Source: Candidatus Caenarcanales bacterium
Lineage (GTDB): Bacteria > Cyanobacteriota > Vampirovibrionia > LMEP-6097
Assembly: GCA_022447685.1 (NCBI GenBank)
Contig: JAKVAO010000041.1
Coordinates: forward strand, 1 to 23,824
Reading direction: 5' to 3'
DNA length: 23,824 bases
Shown here: one piece after another, positions 16,250 to 23,824 of the stretch
How positions within the stretch are numbered: the stretch's first letter is position 1
Layout of the letters: each line of letters begins with the position of its first letter
Position numbers and translations under genes: made by a program
The notes under the pieces: model-generated
The model's input: only the letters and a program-made list of their open reading frames with translations
Told to the model about the DNA's origin: nothing
Databases searched by the model: none

Positions 16250-16272
16250 TAAATTCATGTATCACAACATGT

Positions 16273-16749
16273 ATGGGGATGTCTGATGGTATTTCAGATA
16301 GAGATGTATTGCTTGGCCAATTAAGGGCAAGGAGTAATAAAACTGTTACTCCTCAATCTAATATCGGTGAGGATGGTGAATCAGAATCTGGTTCTTTCGA
16401 CGCTGAAAAACAGCTTGCAATAAATCTAGCAACAGCTTTAAAAGTTTCAATACCTAAAATTACACCAGAAAATATAGCTGGTGTTACAAGTAAATTACAA
16501 TTTTTAGCAAAAAGATTACCTGAGGAGCTAAGGGCAGAAATTTACTCAGGGGTTTCAAATGAAGATACTGGAAATTCAGCAGTGAATTCAAGATCTTCAA
16601 ATAGAGTTTCAAGTTTTAGAGACAGTCCTTCAGATAATGGTTTATCTTTTCTTGGTGAAGAATCTTCGATTTTAGATGATGAGTATAACAATACTGGCTA
16701 TAGCTATAGCCAGAGACAAAGAAGTTCTTGGAATATTGGACAAGCTTAA
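16273..16749 (+). CDS. Small Ser/Asp-rich protein of unknown function with Pho-box-like promoter
   Basis: 158 aa. The N-terminal MSDGISDRDVLLGQLRARSN may be helical. The centre (about 45-95) has a helical domain with LAINLATALKVSIPKI and LQFLAKRLPEELRAEIYSG. The C-terminal third is Ser/Asn/Asp/Tyr-rich and probably disordered. No signal peptide or membrane helix. Two starts are possible, ATG at 16273 or 16279. Neither has a proper SD, and with the promoter boxes so near the mRNA may be almost leaderless. I do not recognise the family. Confidence 0.7.
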   Translation: MGMSDGISDRDVLLGQLRARSNKTVTPQSNIGEDGESESGSFDAEKQLAINLATALKVSIPKITPENIAGVTSKLQFLAKRLPEELRAEIYSGVSNEDTGNSAVNSRSSNRVSSFRDSPSDNGLSFLGEESSILDDEYNNTGYSYSQRQRSSWNIGQA

Positions 16750-16751
16750 AA

Positions 16752-16837
16752 TGGTGTCTTAGATGAGACTTGAACTCATACGACCAAAAGGTCACTACCC
16801 CCTCAAGATAGCGCGTCTACCATTCCGCCACTAAGAC
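16752..16837 (-). tRNA. tRNA-Leu (anticodon GAG)
   Basis: 86 nt on the minus strand. The acceptor arms GTCTTAG/CTAAGAC pair perfectly. The D-arm is GCGG...GACGC, the anticodon stem CTATC/GGTAG (one G·U) encloses TTGAGGG with anticodon GAG, and a long class II variable arm (GACC-TTTT-GGTC) and T arm ATGAG-TTCAAGT-CTCAT follow. CCA is encoded (16752-16754). It reads CUC/CUU leucine codons. A 15-nt inverted repeat (TAGCAAA-N-TTTGCTA, 16853-16867) lies just upstream of its 5' end. Confidence 0.96.
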
Positions 16838-16852
16838 TAGTTCTAGTAATCT

Positions 16853-16867
16853 TAGCAAATTTTGCTA
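16853..16867. promoter_or_regulatory. Inverted repeat in tRNA-Leu/lipoprotein divergent region
   Basis: TAGCAAA and TTTGCTA are perfect inverted 7-mers around one base, between the divergent tRNA-Leu and lipoprotein genes. On the minus strand TAAGAT near its edge could be the -10 of the tRNA. It might be an operator or chance in AT-rich DNA. Confidence 0.3.
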
Positions 16868-16878
16868 TCATCGAAATA

Positions 16879-18069
16879 GTGTTTCAAAGTTTAAAATTTA
16901 TTTTAATTTCTTCTCTCCTCTGCTCTTTTGTTTTCACTTTAAGCTCTTGCTCAAAAAAAGAATTAGGTCTAAGACCGGAAGAGAAGAGTATTGAAGCACA
17001 GATTGAAGAACTTATAGATGAAGAGAAAAGTTTAGATGATGTCGAGATTAATGAATATTTCCGAGATCTGGTTAGAAGATTTAGGCGCGTTTATTTAAAC
17101 AATTCCTATAACTCTCTTAAACATAAAAAAGATGCTTTGGAGTTACTGCTATATCTTTCGAATTCTAAGTTGCAGTACTTTAATGCTAGTGATAGTGAAA
17201 ATGCAGAGAAGTATGCTTTGAAAATTATTAAAAATTCAATGAGAAGACTTCGTTTTATCAAAAAACGAGACATAGATTTTGGTCTTATGGAGTTAGTAAA
17301 TTACTATGCAGATTCTTCTGTGTTTTTAGATAAAGGCTACCTCAAGAATTCTTCTAAGAAATTATTTGTAAAAATTCTAGATGAACTATCTAACCCAGAA
17401 GGTTTCTTCTTGTATAGGCAAGGCGATGACTCATACCCTGATATGGATGATAACTCTTTTGCTTTGCTTTCTATACTCAAGCTCTATAGAATTAGCCAGG
17501 ACCTAAGATATTTGGAGAAGGCGTCTAGGCTTGCAGAGCAGATTATTGATAAATTGGGGGGTATTCAGATAAATATTGACTTGGTGCAGTCTTTGCTTTA
17601 TCTATATAATTTCACTAATGATAGTTTTTGGCTGGAGACAGCAAGTTCACTTGCTGAAATGATTCTGGATGATCCTGATTCGTATCACAATGTTAAAACA
17701 GCAAGGTTTATGAATTATCTCTATTACTTTTTAGATGAACCTAAATTTAGAACTTTCGCTGAGACTACTTATGAAGACCTGATCAAAGAAGATCTCAAGG
17801 CTGATACAGTTCTAGATTTTGATATTTTACTGTTGAAGCTTGAATTAGAAAGAGAGCCAATATATTTGAAGCTGGAAGCTGATGATTTGAGTAATAAAAA
17901 ATCTGAGAAGTTTCTTGATAAATTCTTAGATTATCCAAGTAATTTTTATCTAATCAATATGTCAGAGTCTGAGCGTAATTTAAATAGAGCTAAAGTCTGT
18001 ATAGATAAGCAATGTAGTGATTATTTTTCAGATGATGATGAGCTTGAAGAGTATTTATCCAGCATTTAG
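16879..18069 (+). CDS. Lipoprotein resembling the C-terminal part of YyaL-type proteins
   Basis: 396 aa. Residues 1-24 are a lipoprotein signal: hydrophobic core ILISSLLCSFVFTL, then LSSC with the lipid-bearing Cys24, so it should be anchored to a membrane outside the cytoplasm. The body is helical. DDNSFALLSILKLYRISQDL, then RYLEKASRLAEQIIDKLGG, resembles the alpha/alpha-toroid helices of YyaL (the thioredoxin-domain proteins, DUF255). The end, AKVCIDKQCSDYFSDDDELEEYL, resembles the CxxxxC tail of that family. The N-terminal thioredoxin-like domain is absent. Function is unknown. The start is a GTG (16879) without a clear SD. The 3' end overlaps the convergent recG by 15 nt. Confidence 0.75.
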   Translation: MFQSLKFILISSLLCSFVFTLSSCSKKELGLRPEEKSIEAQIEELIDEEKSLDDVEINEYFRDLVRRFRRVYLNNSYNSLKHKKDALELLLYLSNSKLQYFNASDSENAEKYALKIIKNSMRRLRFIKKRDIDFGLMELVNYYADSSVFLDKGYLKNSSKKLFVKILDELSNPEGFFLYRQGDDSYPDMDDNSFALLSILKLYRISQDLRYLEKASRLAEQIIDKLGGIQINIDLVQSLLYLYNFTNDSFWLETASSLAEMILDDPDSYHNVKTARFMNYLYYFLDEPKFRTFAETTYEDLIKEDLKADTVLDFDILLLKLELEREPIYLKLEADDLSNKKSEKFLDKFLDYPSNFYLINMSESERNLNRAKVCIDKQCSDYFSDDDELEEYLSSI

Positions 18070-20538
18070 ATTGACGCTTCTTTGAAATTCTTTGAGTGCT
18101 TTACTTAGTTCTGGGTATTCATTGTGAACATTGTCACTTTCATTGACTAGTGTCTCAGCGGCTCTTCTAGCTTTGATTAATAATTCTTCTTGGTCTATAA
18201 GTGAGTTTAAGAATGTTTCAGATATTCCTGATTGTTTGACTCCGAGGAAATCTCCAGCGCCTCTAATCTTTAGATCTTGCTGTGCAACTATGAAACCGTT
18301 GTTGCTTTTCGTGAGTATTTCTAATCTTTGATTAGATTCTGGTTTCTTGGAATTACTGGATAGTAAACAATAAGATTGTTTGTCACTTCTTCCAACTCTA
18401 CCTCTAAGTTGGTGTAACTGTGCAAGTCCAAATCTCTGGCAGGATTCTATCAGTATTATTGTTGCATCAGGAACATCGATCCCAACTTCGATTACCGTAG
18501 TTGCTACTAAGATTTGAATTTCCTTTCTGTAGAAAGCTTGCATGGTAGCTTCTTTCTCTTCATCGTTTAATTTACCGTGAAGTAAGCCTATGCTGTATTT
18601 CTTGAGTGAGCCTTTTTGGAGTTTCTCGAATTCGACGCTAGCTGCTTCAGCTGCAAGGGTTTCAGATTCATCTATGAGTGGGAAAACTATATATGCTTGA
18701 TTACCTTTTTCTAGTTCAGATTTGATGAGTCTGTGAGCTTCTGATTTTTTCTTAACTATGGAAGTCTTGATCGGTAAACGATTTGCTGGTAATTGATCGA
18801 TTTCAGACATGTCCAAATCACCATTCATAGCTAGGGCTAAAGTTCTTGGTATTGGCGTTGCTGTCATGAACAGTTTCTCTACTATTACTGAACTACCGCT
18901 ATGATTTCTTGCTTTTAGTGCAAGCTGCTCTCTTTGTTTAACTCCAAATCTGTGTTGCTCGTCGATAATAACGAGACCAAGATTTTGGTATTCGACTTTC
19001 TCTTGAATCAGTGCGTGAGTTCCAACTATGATATTATTGCTGCCATTTGCGATGCCCTCTAGAGCTGCTCTTTTTTCTTTCGCTCCTTGTTTTCCGATAA
19101 GCAAAATTGGATTGATTTTCATGTGAGCATTCATTTTGTTTACAAAGTCGACAAATTTTTTGTAGTGTTGCTTTGCAAGGATTTCAGTTGGTACCATTAC
19201 TGCAACCTGGTAACCATCATCTATAGCTATTAGGGCAGAAAGAAAGGCAACTATAGTTTTACCAGCTCCTACATCACCTTGAAGTAATCTATTCATTGGT
19301 TCTTGGTTTACCATGTCTACTAATATTTCTTCGAAGAAAACTCTTTCCTGAGCATCAGTTAGTGAGAAGGGGAGGCAATCAATAAAAGCATCGACTAAGC
19401 CGCCATCGAAGCAATTAAATTGAATACCTTTGGAGTCTTTTTTGATTTTTTTTCTTTGAATCATGAACTGGACTTGCATTAAGAAAAAATCATTGAAAGT
19501 AAGTCTCTCTGCTGACTGATGGATTTCTTCATCTGATTTAGGTTCGTGAACCTGGGTGATGGCATTACGGTAGGAGATCAATGAATACTGATCTAGAATC
19601 TTCTGTGGGATAAATTCTTTTAGAGAAGGTAAATAAACAGCAATGGCTTGCTTGATAGCTTTCTTAAGTTGAACCATGGAAAGCCCTTCAGTAAGAGGAT
19701 AGATTGGAATAATTCTATTTTGGTTTGGATTGGATTCTTCGCTTAGTTCATCTCCAACTACTTCTATAACTGGATTTGCAAGTGTGAGTTTCTTAGAGAA
19801 TTTATCGATTTTAACTTTGCCGAAGCATAGTACTTTACTGTTCTCTGGATACAAGGATTTGAATTGCTTGATGTAGAAATGACTTGAATTTCCTTGGAAA
19901 TATTTGACTAGTTTTAGTTTGCCTGAGATATCTTTTATCTCTATATTCATTATCACTAAGTCTTTTTTCGGACTTTTGTAAGCTGAGATTTTGGATAGGG
20001 TTGCGAAGATAGTTGCGTTCTCGTCTATCATCAAATCACTGATCAGTGATTTACTTTCATAGCTGACAAAGTCTCTTGGTATATATTTGATAAGGTTTTC
20101 ACAGTTCTCAATGCCGATTTTGTTGAACTTTTCAGCAAGTTTGGGTCCAATGCCTTTTACGAACTGCACAGGAATTTTTCTTAACTCAGCGTCTTTCACT
20201 ACAGGAAGAGATTCTGGTTTTTCTTTGTTTTTTTGCTTGTTTGGATTATTTTCCTCATAGAGTTCTTCTAGAGAAATAATAATTTCTGAAATATATCTTA
20301 TCGTTTCAATTCTTGTTGATAAATCCTGGAAAGGGTATCTTGAAATCAAGGCAAGAATTTTGTGCCAGTTATCACTATGTTTAAAAATCCCAATAGCATT
20401 TTTGCATTCTTTTTTGATAAAACTAGTAAAATCCCCTGACTTTCCGACTATGTTGATGTAATTATGCTCCACTTCAAAACGAATGCCGTTTTTCAGCTTA
20501 TCTATTATTTGAAGTCCTATTTGTTTTTCTTTGAGCAT
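18055..20538 (-). CDS. recG: ATP-dependent DNA helicase RecG
   Basis: Branch-migration helicase that remodels stalled forks and Holliday junctions. The 827 aa include an OB-fold wedge region (about 165-270), then the helicase core: RLLQGDVGAGKT (Walker A, 421-428), VPTEILAKQH, GTHAL, IIDEQHRFGVKQR (DEQH 526-529), FMTATPIPRTLAL, VATTVIEVGIDVP and QLRGRVGRSDKQSYCLL, with the RecG C-terminal region after it. It is about 130 residues longer than E. coli RecG (693). The extra N-terminus (about 1-125, including a Lys/Asn/Glu-rich linker near 95-110) is like that of cyanobacterial RecG. The start is ATG at 20536-20538, divergent from cysK. Confidence 0.97.
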   Translation of the reverse strand: MLKEKQIGLQIIDKLKNGIRFEVEHNYINIVGKSGDFTSFIKKECKNAIGIFKHSDNWHKILALISRYPFQDLSTRIETIRYISEIIISLEELYEENNPNKQKNKEKPESLPVVKDAELRKIPVQFVKGIGPKLAEKFNKIGIENCENLIKYIPRDFVSYESKSLISDLMIDENATIFATLSKISAYKSPKKDLVIMNIEIKDISGKLKLVKYFQGNSSHFYIKQFKSLYPENSKVLCFGKVKIDKFSKKLTLANPVIEVVGDELSEESNPNQNRIIPIYPLTEGLSMVQLKKAIKQAIAVYLPSLKEFIPQKILDQYSLISYRNAITQVHEPKSDEEIHQSAERLTFNDFFLMQVQFMIQRKKIKKDSKGIQFNCFDGGLVDAFIDCLPFSLTDAQERVFFEEILVDMVNQEPMNRLLQGDVGAGKTIVAFLSALIAIDDGYQVAVMVPTEILAKQHYKKFVDFVNKMNAHMKINPILLIGKQGAKEKRAALEGIANGSNNIIVGTHALIQEKVEYQNLGLVIIDEQHRFGVKQREQLALKARNHSGSSVIVEKLFMTATPIPRTLALAMNGDLDMSEIDQLPANRLPIKTSIVKKKSEAHRLIKSELEKGNQAYIVFPLIDESETLAAEAASVEFEKLQKGSLKKYSIGLLHGKLNDEEKEATMQAFYRKEIQILVATTVIEVGIDVPDATIILIESCQRFGLAQLHQLRGRVGRSDKQSYCLLSSNSKKPESNQRLEILTKSNNGFIVAQQDLKIRGAGDFLGVKQSGISETFLNSLIDQEELLIKARRAAETLVNESDNVHNEYPELSKALKEFQRSVNLNAG

Positions 20539-20547
20539 CTATTAAGT

Positions 20548-20553
20548 TATAAT
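20548..20553 (+). promoter_or_regulatory. Possible -10 element (TATAAT) for cysK
   Basis: A perfect TATAAT lies 33 nt before the cysK start, in the short recG-cysK divergent gap. The -35 position falls inside the recG start region and shows only a weak match. Support is moderate because the gap is AT-rich. Confidence 0.35.
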
Positions 20554-20585
20554 TTTAAATAAATTCATAAGGTAATTGTGTATAA

Positions 20586-21548
20586 ATGTCTACTCTTAAT
20601 CAAAGTAAAATCTCTAACAATATTTTAGAAACTATTGGTAAAACTCCTTTAGTTAGGTTAAACCCGGGCAAGATGCTGGATTCCAAGCATGTGGCTGATG
20701 TGATTCTTAAGCTTGAGTTCTTTAATCCTGGCGGATCTGTGAAAGATAGAATCGCGATGAATATGATTGAAGAGGCAGAGAAAGCTGGTCTAATTAATCC
20801 AGAGAAAACCACTTTAGTAGAACCTACTAGTGGAAATACGGGTATCGGTCTTGCCTTCGTTGCTGCAGCAAAAGGTTACAAAATTACTCTTACTATGCCT
20901 GACACTATGAGTGTAGAGAGAAGAAAGCTACTCAAGGCTTATGGTGCTGATTTGGTTTTAACACCAGGAGCTTTAGGGATGAAAGGTGCTATCGCAAAGG
21001 CAGAGGAATTACTTGAAACAATTCCTAATTCTTTTATGCCTCAACAGTTCAATAATCAGGCGAATCCTAAGATTCATAGAGAAACTACAGCTCTTGAGAT
21101 TTGGGACGATACTGATGGTGAAGTGGATATTGTAGTTGCAGGTGTCGGTACTGGTGGTACTGTTACTGGAATTGCTCAAGCGCTCAAAGAGAAGAAAGAT
21201 TCTATCAAAGTCTATGCTGTTGAGCCAGAAGAGTCACCTGTTATCTCTGGTGGTGAACCTGGTCCACATAAGATTCAAGGTATTGGTGCTGGTTTTATCC
21301 CAGAGAATTTGGATAAAGAGATTCTTGATGGCGTAATTAAGATTAACGCTGAGATTGCTGTAGCTACAGCAAGAAAAGTTGCTACTAGTGAAGGTATACT
21401 TGCTGGTATTTCATCTGGTGCAGCTTTAGCTGCTGGACTTGAACTTGCTGAAAAGCCAGAGAATAAAGATAAAAAGATAGTTGTTATTATTCCATCTAAT
21501 GGTGAAAGATACTTGTCTACTGTGCTTTATGCTGATTTAGAGGTATAA
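20586..21548 (+). CDS. cysK: Cysteine synthase A (O-acetylserine sulfhydrylase)
   Basis: PLP enzyme joining sulfide to O-acetylserine to make cysteine. 320 aa with TPLVRLN at the N-terminus, FNPGGSVKDRIA with the Schiff-base Lys53, EPTSGNTGIGLA (substrate loop, about 79-90), VGTGGTVTGIA (phosphate-binding glycine loop) and SSGAALAAG with the Ser contacting the pyridine ring. The product could supply the cysteine desulfurase at 13582, though they are not linked. AAGGT about 12 nt before the ATG is a fair SD. It is followed by initiator tRNA-Met in the same direction. Related cystathionine beta-synthases are usually longer or have CBS domains. Confidence 0.96.
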   Translation: MSTLNQSKISNNILETIGKTPLVRLNPGKMLDSKHVADVILKLEFFNPGGSVKDRIAMNMIEEAEKAGLINPEKTTLVEPTSGNTGIGLAFVAAAKGYKITLTMPDTMSVERRKLLKAYGADLVLTPGALGMKGAIAKAEELLETIPNSFMPQQFNNQANPKIHRETTALEIWDDTDGEVDIVVAGVGTGGTVTGIAQALKEKKDSIKVYAVEPEESPVISGGEPGPHKIQGIGAGFIPENLDKEILDGVIKINAEIAVATARKVATSEGILAGISSGAALAAGLELAEKPENKDKKIVVIIPSNGERYLSTVLYADLEV

Positions 21549-21575
21549 CTCAAATCTTATATAATTTTTAAATTA

Positions 21576-21604
21576 TTGTATTATTGGGCATGCTTTGCTA
21601 CAAT
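21576..21604 (+). promoter_or_regulatory. Promoter of initiator tRNA-Met
   Basis: TTGTAT (-35, 21576-21581), 17-bp spacer, TACAAT (-10, 21599-21604). The expected start site is within a base or two of the tRNA 5' end, giving almost no leader. It shows that TTG-type -35 elements are probably still used here. Confidence 0.6.
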
Positions 21605-21610
21605 TCTTTG

Positions 21611-21687
<77 letters not shown>

Positions 21688-21726
21688 TTTTTTAGTCTAG
21701 GTTTAAATTATTTGTATTATTCTGCT

Positions 21727-21987
21727 TTACTTTAGTGGTGCGATTTTGTTTGGCTTTTGTAACTTTTTAACAAGTTGCCAATCTTTTAAAAGTTCTTTCT
21801 GGTTAAGTTTTGCCCATTCTATGATTAAGCCTAAAGCTCTTGGTGGTATTTCACCAGCAATAATTGAGAGATTTTGAATGGCAATGATAACTTCGTATTC
21901 GTTGTACTTTGCATGAAAATGTGGTGGATTGTGATCATCGTAGTACATATAGATAGCGATCCCATAGAATAAGCAAATTAATGGCAT
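21727..21987 (-). CDS. DUF4160 family protein (possible TA-system member)
   Basis: 86 aa with the DUF4160 signature: short N-terminus, F-G-I-AIYMYYDDHNPPHFHAKY, then EIPPRALGLIIEWAKLNQKELLKDW. The HNPPHFH histidine motif is the family hallmark. The function is not established. It lies 20 nt downstream of a DUF2442 gene, a pairing seen often in bacteria and listed among predicted toxin-antitoxin modules. Which partner would be the toxin is unknown. It is probably co-transcribed and located in the accessory right end of the window. Confidence 0.85.
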   Translation of the reverse strand: MPLICLFYGIAIYMYYDDHNPPHFHAKYNEYEVIIAIQNLSIIAGEIPPRALGLIIEWAKLNQKELLKDWQLVKKLQKPNKIAPLK

Positions 21988-22007
21988 TCAAATATCATAG
22001 ATACTTT

Positions 22008-22268
22008 TTATTTAAAGATGTCTTTATACAGTGAATCTACGCAGAGGTCAATTTCTTTTTCCCACATTAAAGATCTTTGATCAGCTGAGATCGTGTAATT
22101 ATTAAAAAAGTTTTCGTCTTCCCATTCTTTGAAGACGCTTTTTCCCGCTTTGTTAGTGAGATCAACTATGCCAGTTCTTCCATTGTTGAATGTTAATTTA
22201 ACTTTATAGGAGCCTAAGTTCTCTACAGATATAAGTTTTATTAAAGAAGAGTCTTTTTGTTCTGACAT
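22008..22268 (-). CDS. DUF2442 family protein (possible TA-system member)
   Basis: 86 aa. The family pattern is recognisable: ENLGSYKVKLTFNNGRTGIVDL, FKEWEDENFFNNYTISADQ, and W-EKEIDLCVDSLY at the C-terminus. First gene of the DUF2442-DUF4160 pair. Some DUF2442 proteins have been proposed as DNA-binding or antitoxin-like, but this is not shown here. The start ATG at 22266-22268 lies right next to a perfect AT-rich palindrome (22275-22288) that could serve autoregulation. Confidence 0.8.
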   Translation of the reverse strand: MSEQKDSSLIKLISVENLGSYKVKLTFNNGRTGIVDLTNKAGKSVFKEWEDENFFNNYTISADQRSLMWEKEIDLCVDSLYKDIFK

Positions 22269-22274
22269 TTTATT

Positions 22275-22288
22275 TAATTATATAATTA
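22275..22288. promoter_or_regulatory. 14-bp perfect palindrome upstream of the DUF2442 gene
   Basis: TAATTAT-ATAATTA, 7 nt before the DUF2442 start and within the 57-nt gap to the divergent SIR2 gene. It could be an operator controlling the pair, or both sides. It is all A/T, so chance is not excluded. Confidence 0.35.
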
Positions 22289-22325
22289 TGGGTGAACACA
22301 TTTAATGGTTATTGAATTCTAGCTT

Positions 22326-23693
22326 ATGCAAGTGCAAGATTTTTATTACGATATTGCTTATGCAGCATTAACAAATAGATTGGTATTGTTCACTGGGACC
22401 GGCTTTTCAAAAGCTGTTACCAATGATAGAGCTTTGAGTTGGATTGATCTATTGATAGAGGTCATTGATCAATCAGGAATCTCTGATAAGGAGAAGTTGA
22501 AGGATTTTTTATTTCCAATGTCTATAGACAATAAAAGGAAAATATCATCTGAATGTATAGCTAGTCTTGAAGAAGCTGCTCAGATGATAAATATAAAACT
22601 TAAAAAAATTGATGAAGATATTGCTTTAATTATTAGGACTATTATTGAGAGTATAAAACTCGCTGAAAATAATGATATTGTTTTTATCAAAAACTTTATA
22701 GAGGCGGTAAGGTCTCGTTCTCTTAATCTGAAAGTTGTTACGACTAACTATGACGGGTTATTTGAAGATTTGCTTAATGGAAACATTATTAATTCTATAG
22801 TTCCTGGTTTACCAATCCCCAAAGTGAAATCTAATTTTGAAATATATCATGTCCATGGCTCTATTGATTCTCCTGAGAATATGATTATCACTAGTGAAGA
22901 TTATTTCGATTTTATTAATTCTGAGACTTATTTTTCAAGAAAATTAAGTACTTTATTGTATGAAAATACAGTTGTTATTTTGGGCTACTCTCTGTCTGAC
23001 CTTAATCTCAAAGCGATTATCTGTGAGCAAAAAAAACAGACTAAAAATTATTTAGCTGGAGCAAATATTTTATTTATTTCTAGAGATTCAATTCATCCGG
23101 ATATTAAAGATTATTATGGAGACTGTTACGGGATTAGAGTTTTAGATAATATTGAAATTCTTGATTTCTTTCAATACTTAACTAATAAAATTCTTAATGA
23201 TAACTGGGATCACATAAAAATAAGCCTTGAAAACATTCAAGTCTTTGCAAGTAAAGAAGAGGAAGAAATATTTAATCCTGATTTTATTAGACAAAGCTAT
23301 TCTTTTTTTCATATTATGTCTGCGATTGAAGCTACTGGGTGGAATTTAAATAATGCAGGTGCTTGCAATTTATTGGTTAAGGCAATGAAGCAAAAAATAA
23401 AATTGACTGGTGATTCAGGTGCTTGGAAACAATACCAACATCTGGCAAATTGGCTGATTTATATTGCCTCAAAATTTGATATCCAAGGTACGGAGTTTGA
23501 ATCTGAATTTCTTAGTTTTGTGATTTATTCAATGACGAATATGGGTAGGTATATTGGATATTCTTGGGAGGCATATGATACTTGGAAAAATTATTGGGGA
23601 AACATCCTTGTATCTAATAAAAACCTCATTAGGAACTACTGGAATAGTATAGGTATATCTTGGGAGCCAGCTCTTGAAGTAATTTACCAATAA
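22326..23693 (+). CDS. SIR2-domain protein, putative phage-defence NADase
   Basis: 455 aa. SIR2-like NAD-binding domain at about 15-260: LFTGTGFSKAV (GTGFS loop, 21-31), VVTTNYDGLFE (Asn141, Asp143), YHVHGSID (His177) and VILGYSLSDLNLKAI near 218. The C-terminal 190 residues are a helical region rich in Trp/Tyr with no family I can name. SIR2 effectors in bacterial anti-phage systems deplete NAD+ on infection, and the conserved Asn/His suggest an active enzyme, but defence is inferred from the family and from the location next to a TA-like pair and a mobile-element end. No obvious partner (HerA, Argonaute, TIR) is in the window. It starts at ATG 22326. A weak AT-rich leader is shared with the divergent DUF2442 gene. 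Confidence 0.85.
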   Translation: MQVQDFYYDIAYAALTNRLVLFTGTGFSKAVTNDRALSWIDLLIEVIDQSGISDKEKLKDFLFPMSIDNKRKISSECIASLEEAAQMINIKLKKIDEDIALIIRTIIESIKLAENNDIVFIKNFIEAVRSRSLNLKVVTTNYDGLFEDLLNGNIINSIVPGLPIPKVKSNFEIYHVHGSIDSPENMIITSEDYFDFINSETYFSRKLSTLLYENTVVILGYSLSDLNLKAIICEQKKQTKNYLAGANILFISRDSIHPDIKDYYGDCYGIRVLDNIEILDFFQYLTNKILNDNWDHIKISLENIQVFASKEEEEIFNPDFIRQSYSFFHIMSAIEATGWNLNNAGACNLLVKAMKQKIKLTGDSGAWKQYQHLANWLIYIASKFDIQGTEFESEFLSFVIYSMTNMGRYIGYSWEAYDTWKNYWGNILVSNKNLIRNYWNSIGISWEPALEVIYQ

Positions 23694-23751
23694 AATTTGA
23701 ATCAAAGCCTATTAATCAAAATATTAGGATCTATATATCGATTAATAGATT

Positions 23752-23824
23752 TGGCTCCCCCTCGATAAAATATACCAATAAGTGAAAAGAAATTGAGGTA
23801 ATTAATGTCCAATAAGAAATTAAG
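23752..23824 (+). repeat. 73-bp inverted terminal repeat, right copy (probable end of an insertion sequence)
   Basis: Exact reverse complement of 3-75. It begins TGGCTCCCCCTCG 58 nt after the SIR2 stop and runs to the last base of the window. Both copies face outward with the same gene start. See the left copy for interpretation. Confidence 0.85.
23805..23824 (+). CDS. 5' start of a repeated gene running off the right edge (partial)
   Basis: ATG at 23805-23807 with GAGG at 23795-23798, reading MSNKKL to the window end. It is identical to the left-edge start. Too short to identify. Confidence 0.45.

Overview
The window is low-GC bacterial chromosome (roughly one third G+C by eye), mostly housekeeping genes with short intergenic gaps. 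Several traits point, by inference only, to the cyanobacterial phylum, most likely a non-photosynthetic relative such as Vampirovibrionia/Melainabacteria. UvrC has the FPLR-then-RPCLNYD Cys pattern without the first Cys. BioY has a GLPCF-GAGLSYLKEPSF signature. RecG carries a long N-terminal extension (827 aa). Three promoters carry CTTAAC direct repeats like the cyanobacterial Pho box. No photosynthesis gene is present.

Layout. Left end (1-1010): a reverse transcriptase (Abi/DRT-like) broken by stop codons and cut at its C-terminus by a 73-bp sequence that reappears inverted at the extreme right end. 1040-5598: uvrC, a structured possible ncRNA region, a small Pho-box-type gene, and htpG. 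5686-9644: poorly characterised genes: a probable papain-like Cys/His protein, a coiled-coil protein, and a long gene broken by three frameshifts. 9754-12473: a tight minus-strand operon of split transketolase (N and C halves), bioY and dut, with the sigma factor just upstream. 13582-16749: cysteine desulfurase and adenosine deaminase, interleaved with two small plus-strand genes that have the same CTTAAC promoter boxes. 16752-21687: tRNA-Leu(GAG), a lipoprotein resembling the YyaL C-terminal part, recG, cysK and initiator tRNA-Met. 21727-23693: a DUF2442/DUF4160 pair (a proposed toxin-antitoxin type) and a SIR2-domain protein, ending at the second copy of the 73-bp repeat.

How the parts fit. 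The core is ordinary metabolism and repair. The two ends look like defence-island material (RT, SIR2, TA-like pair) bordered by the same repeated element, probably an insertion sequence at which assembly stopped. The most interesting signal is a candidate regulon: three unrelated-looking small acidic proteins in one 13-kb stretch share CTTAAC-N5-CTTAAC boxes with an exact 11-bp period, the architecture of PhoB/SphR-type response-regulator sites.
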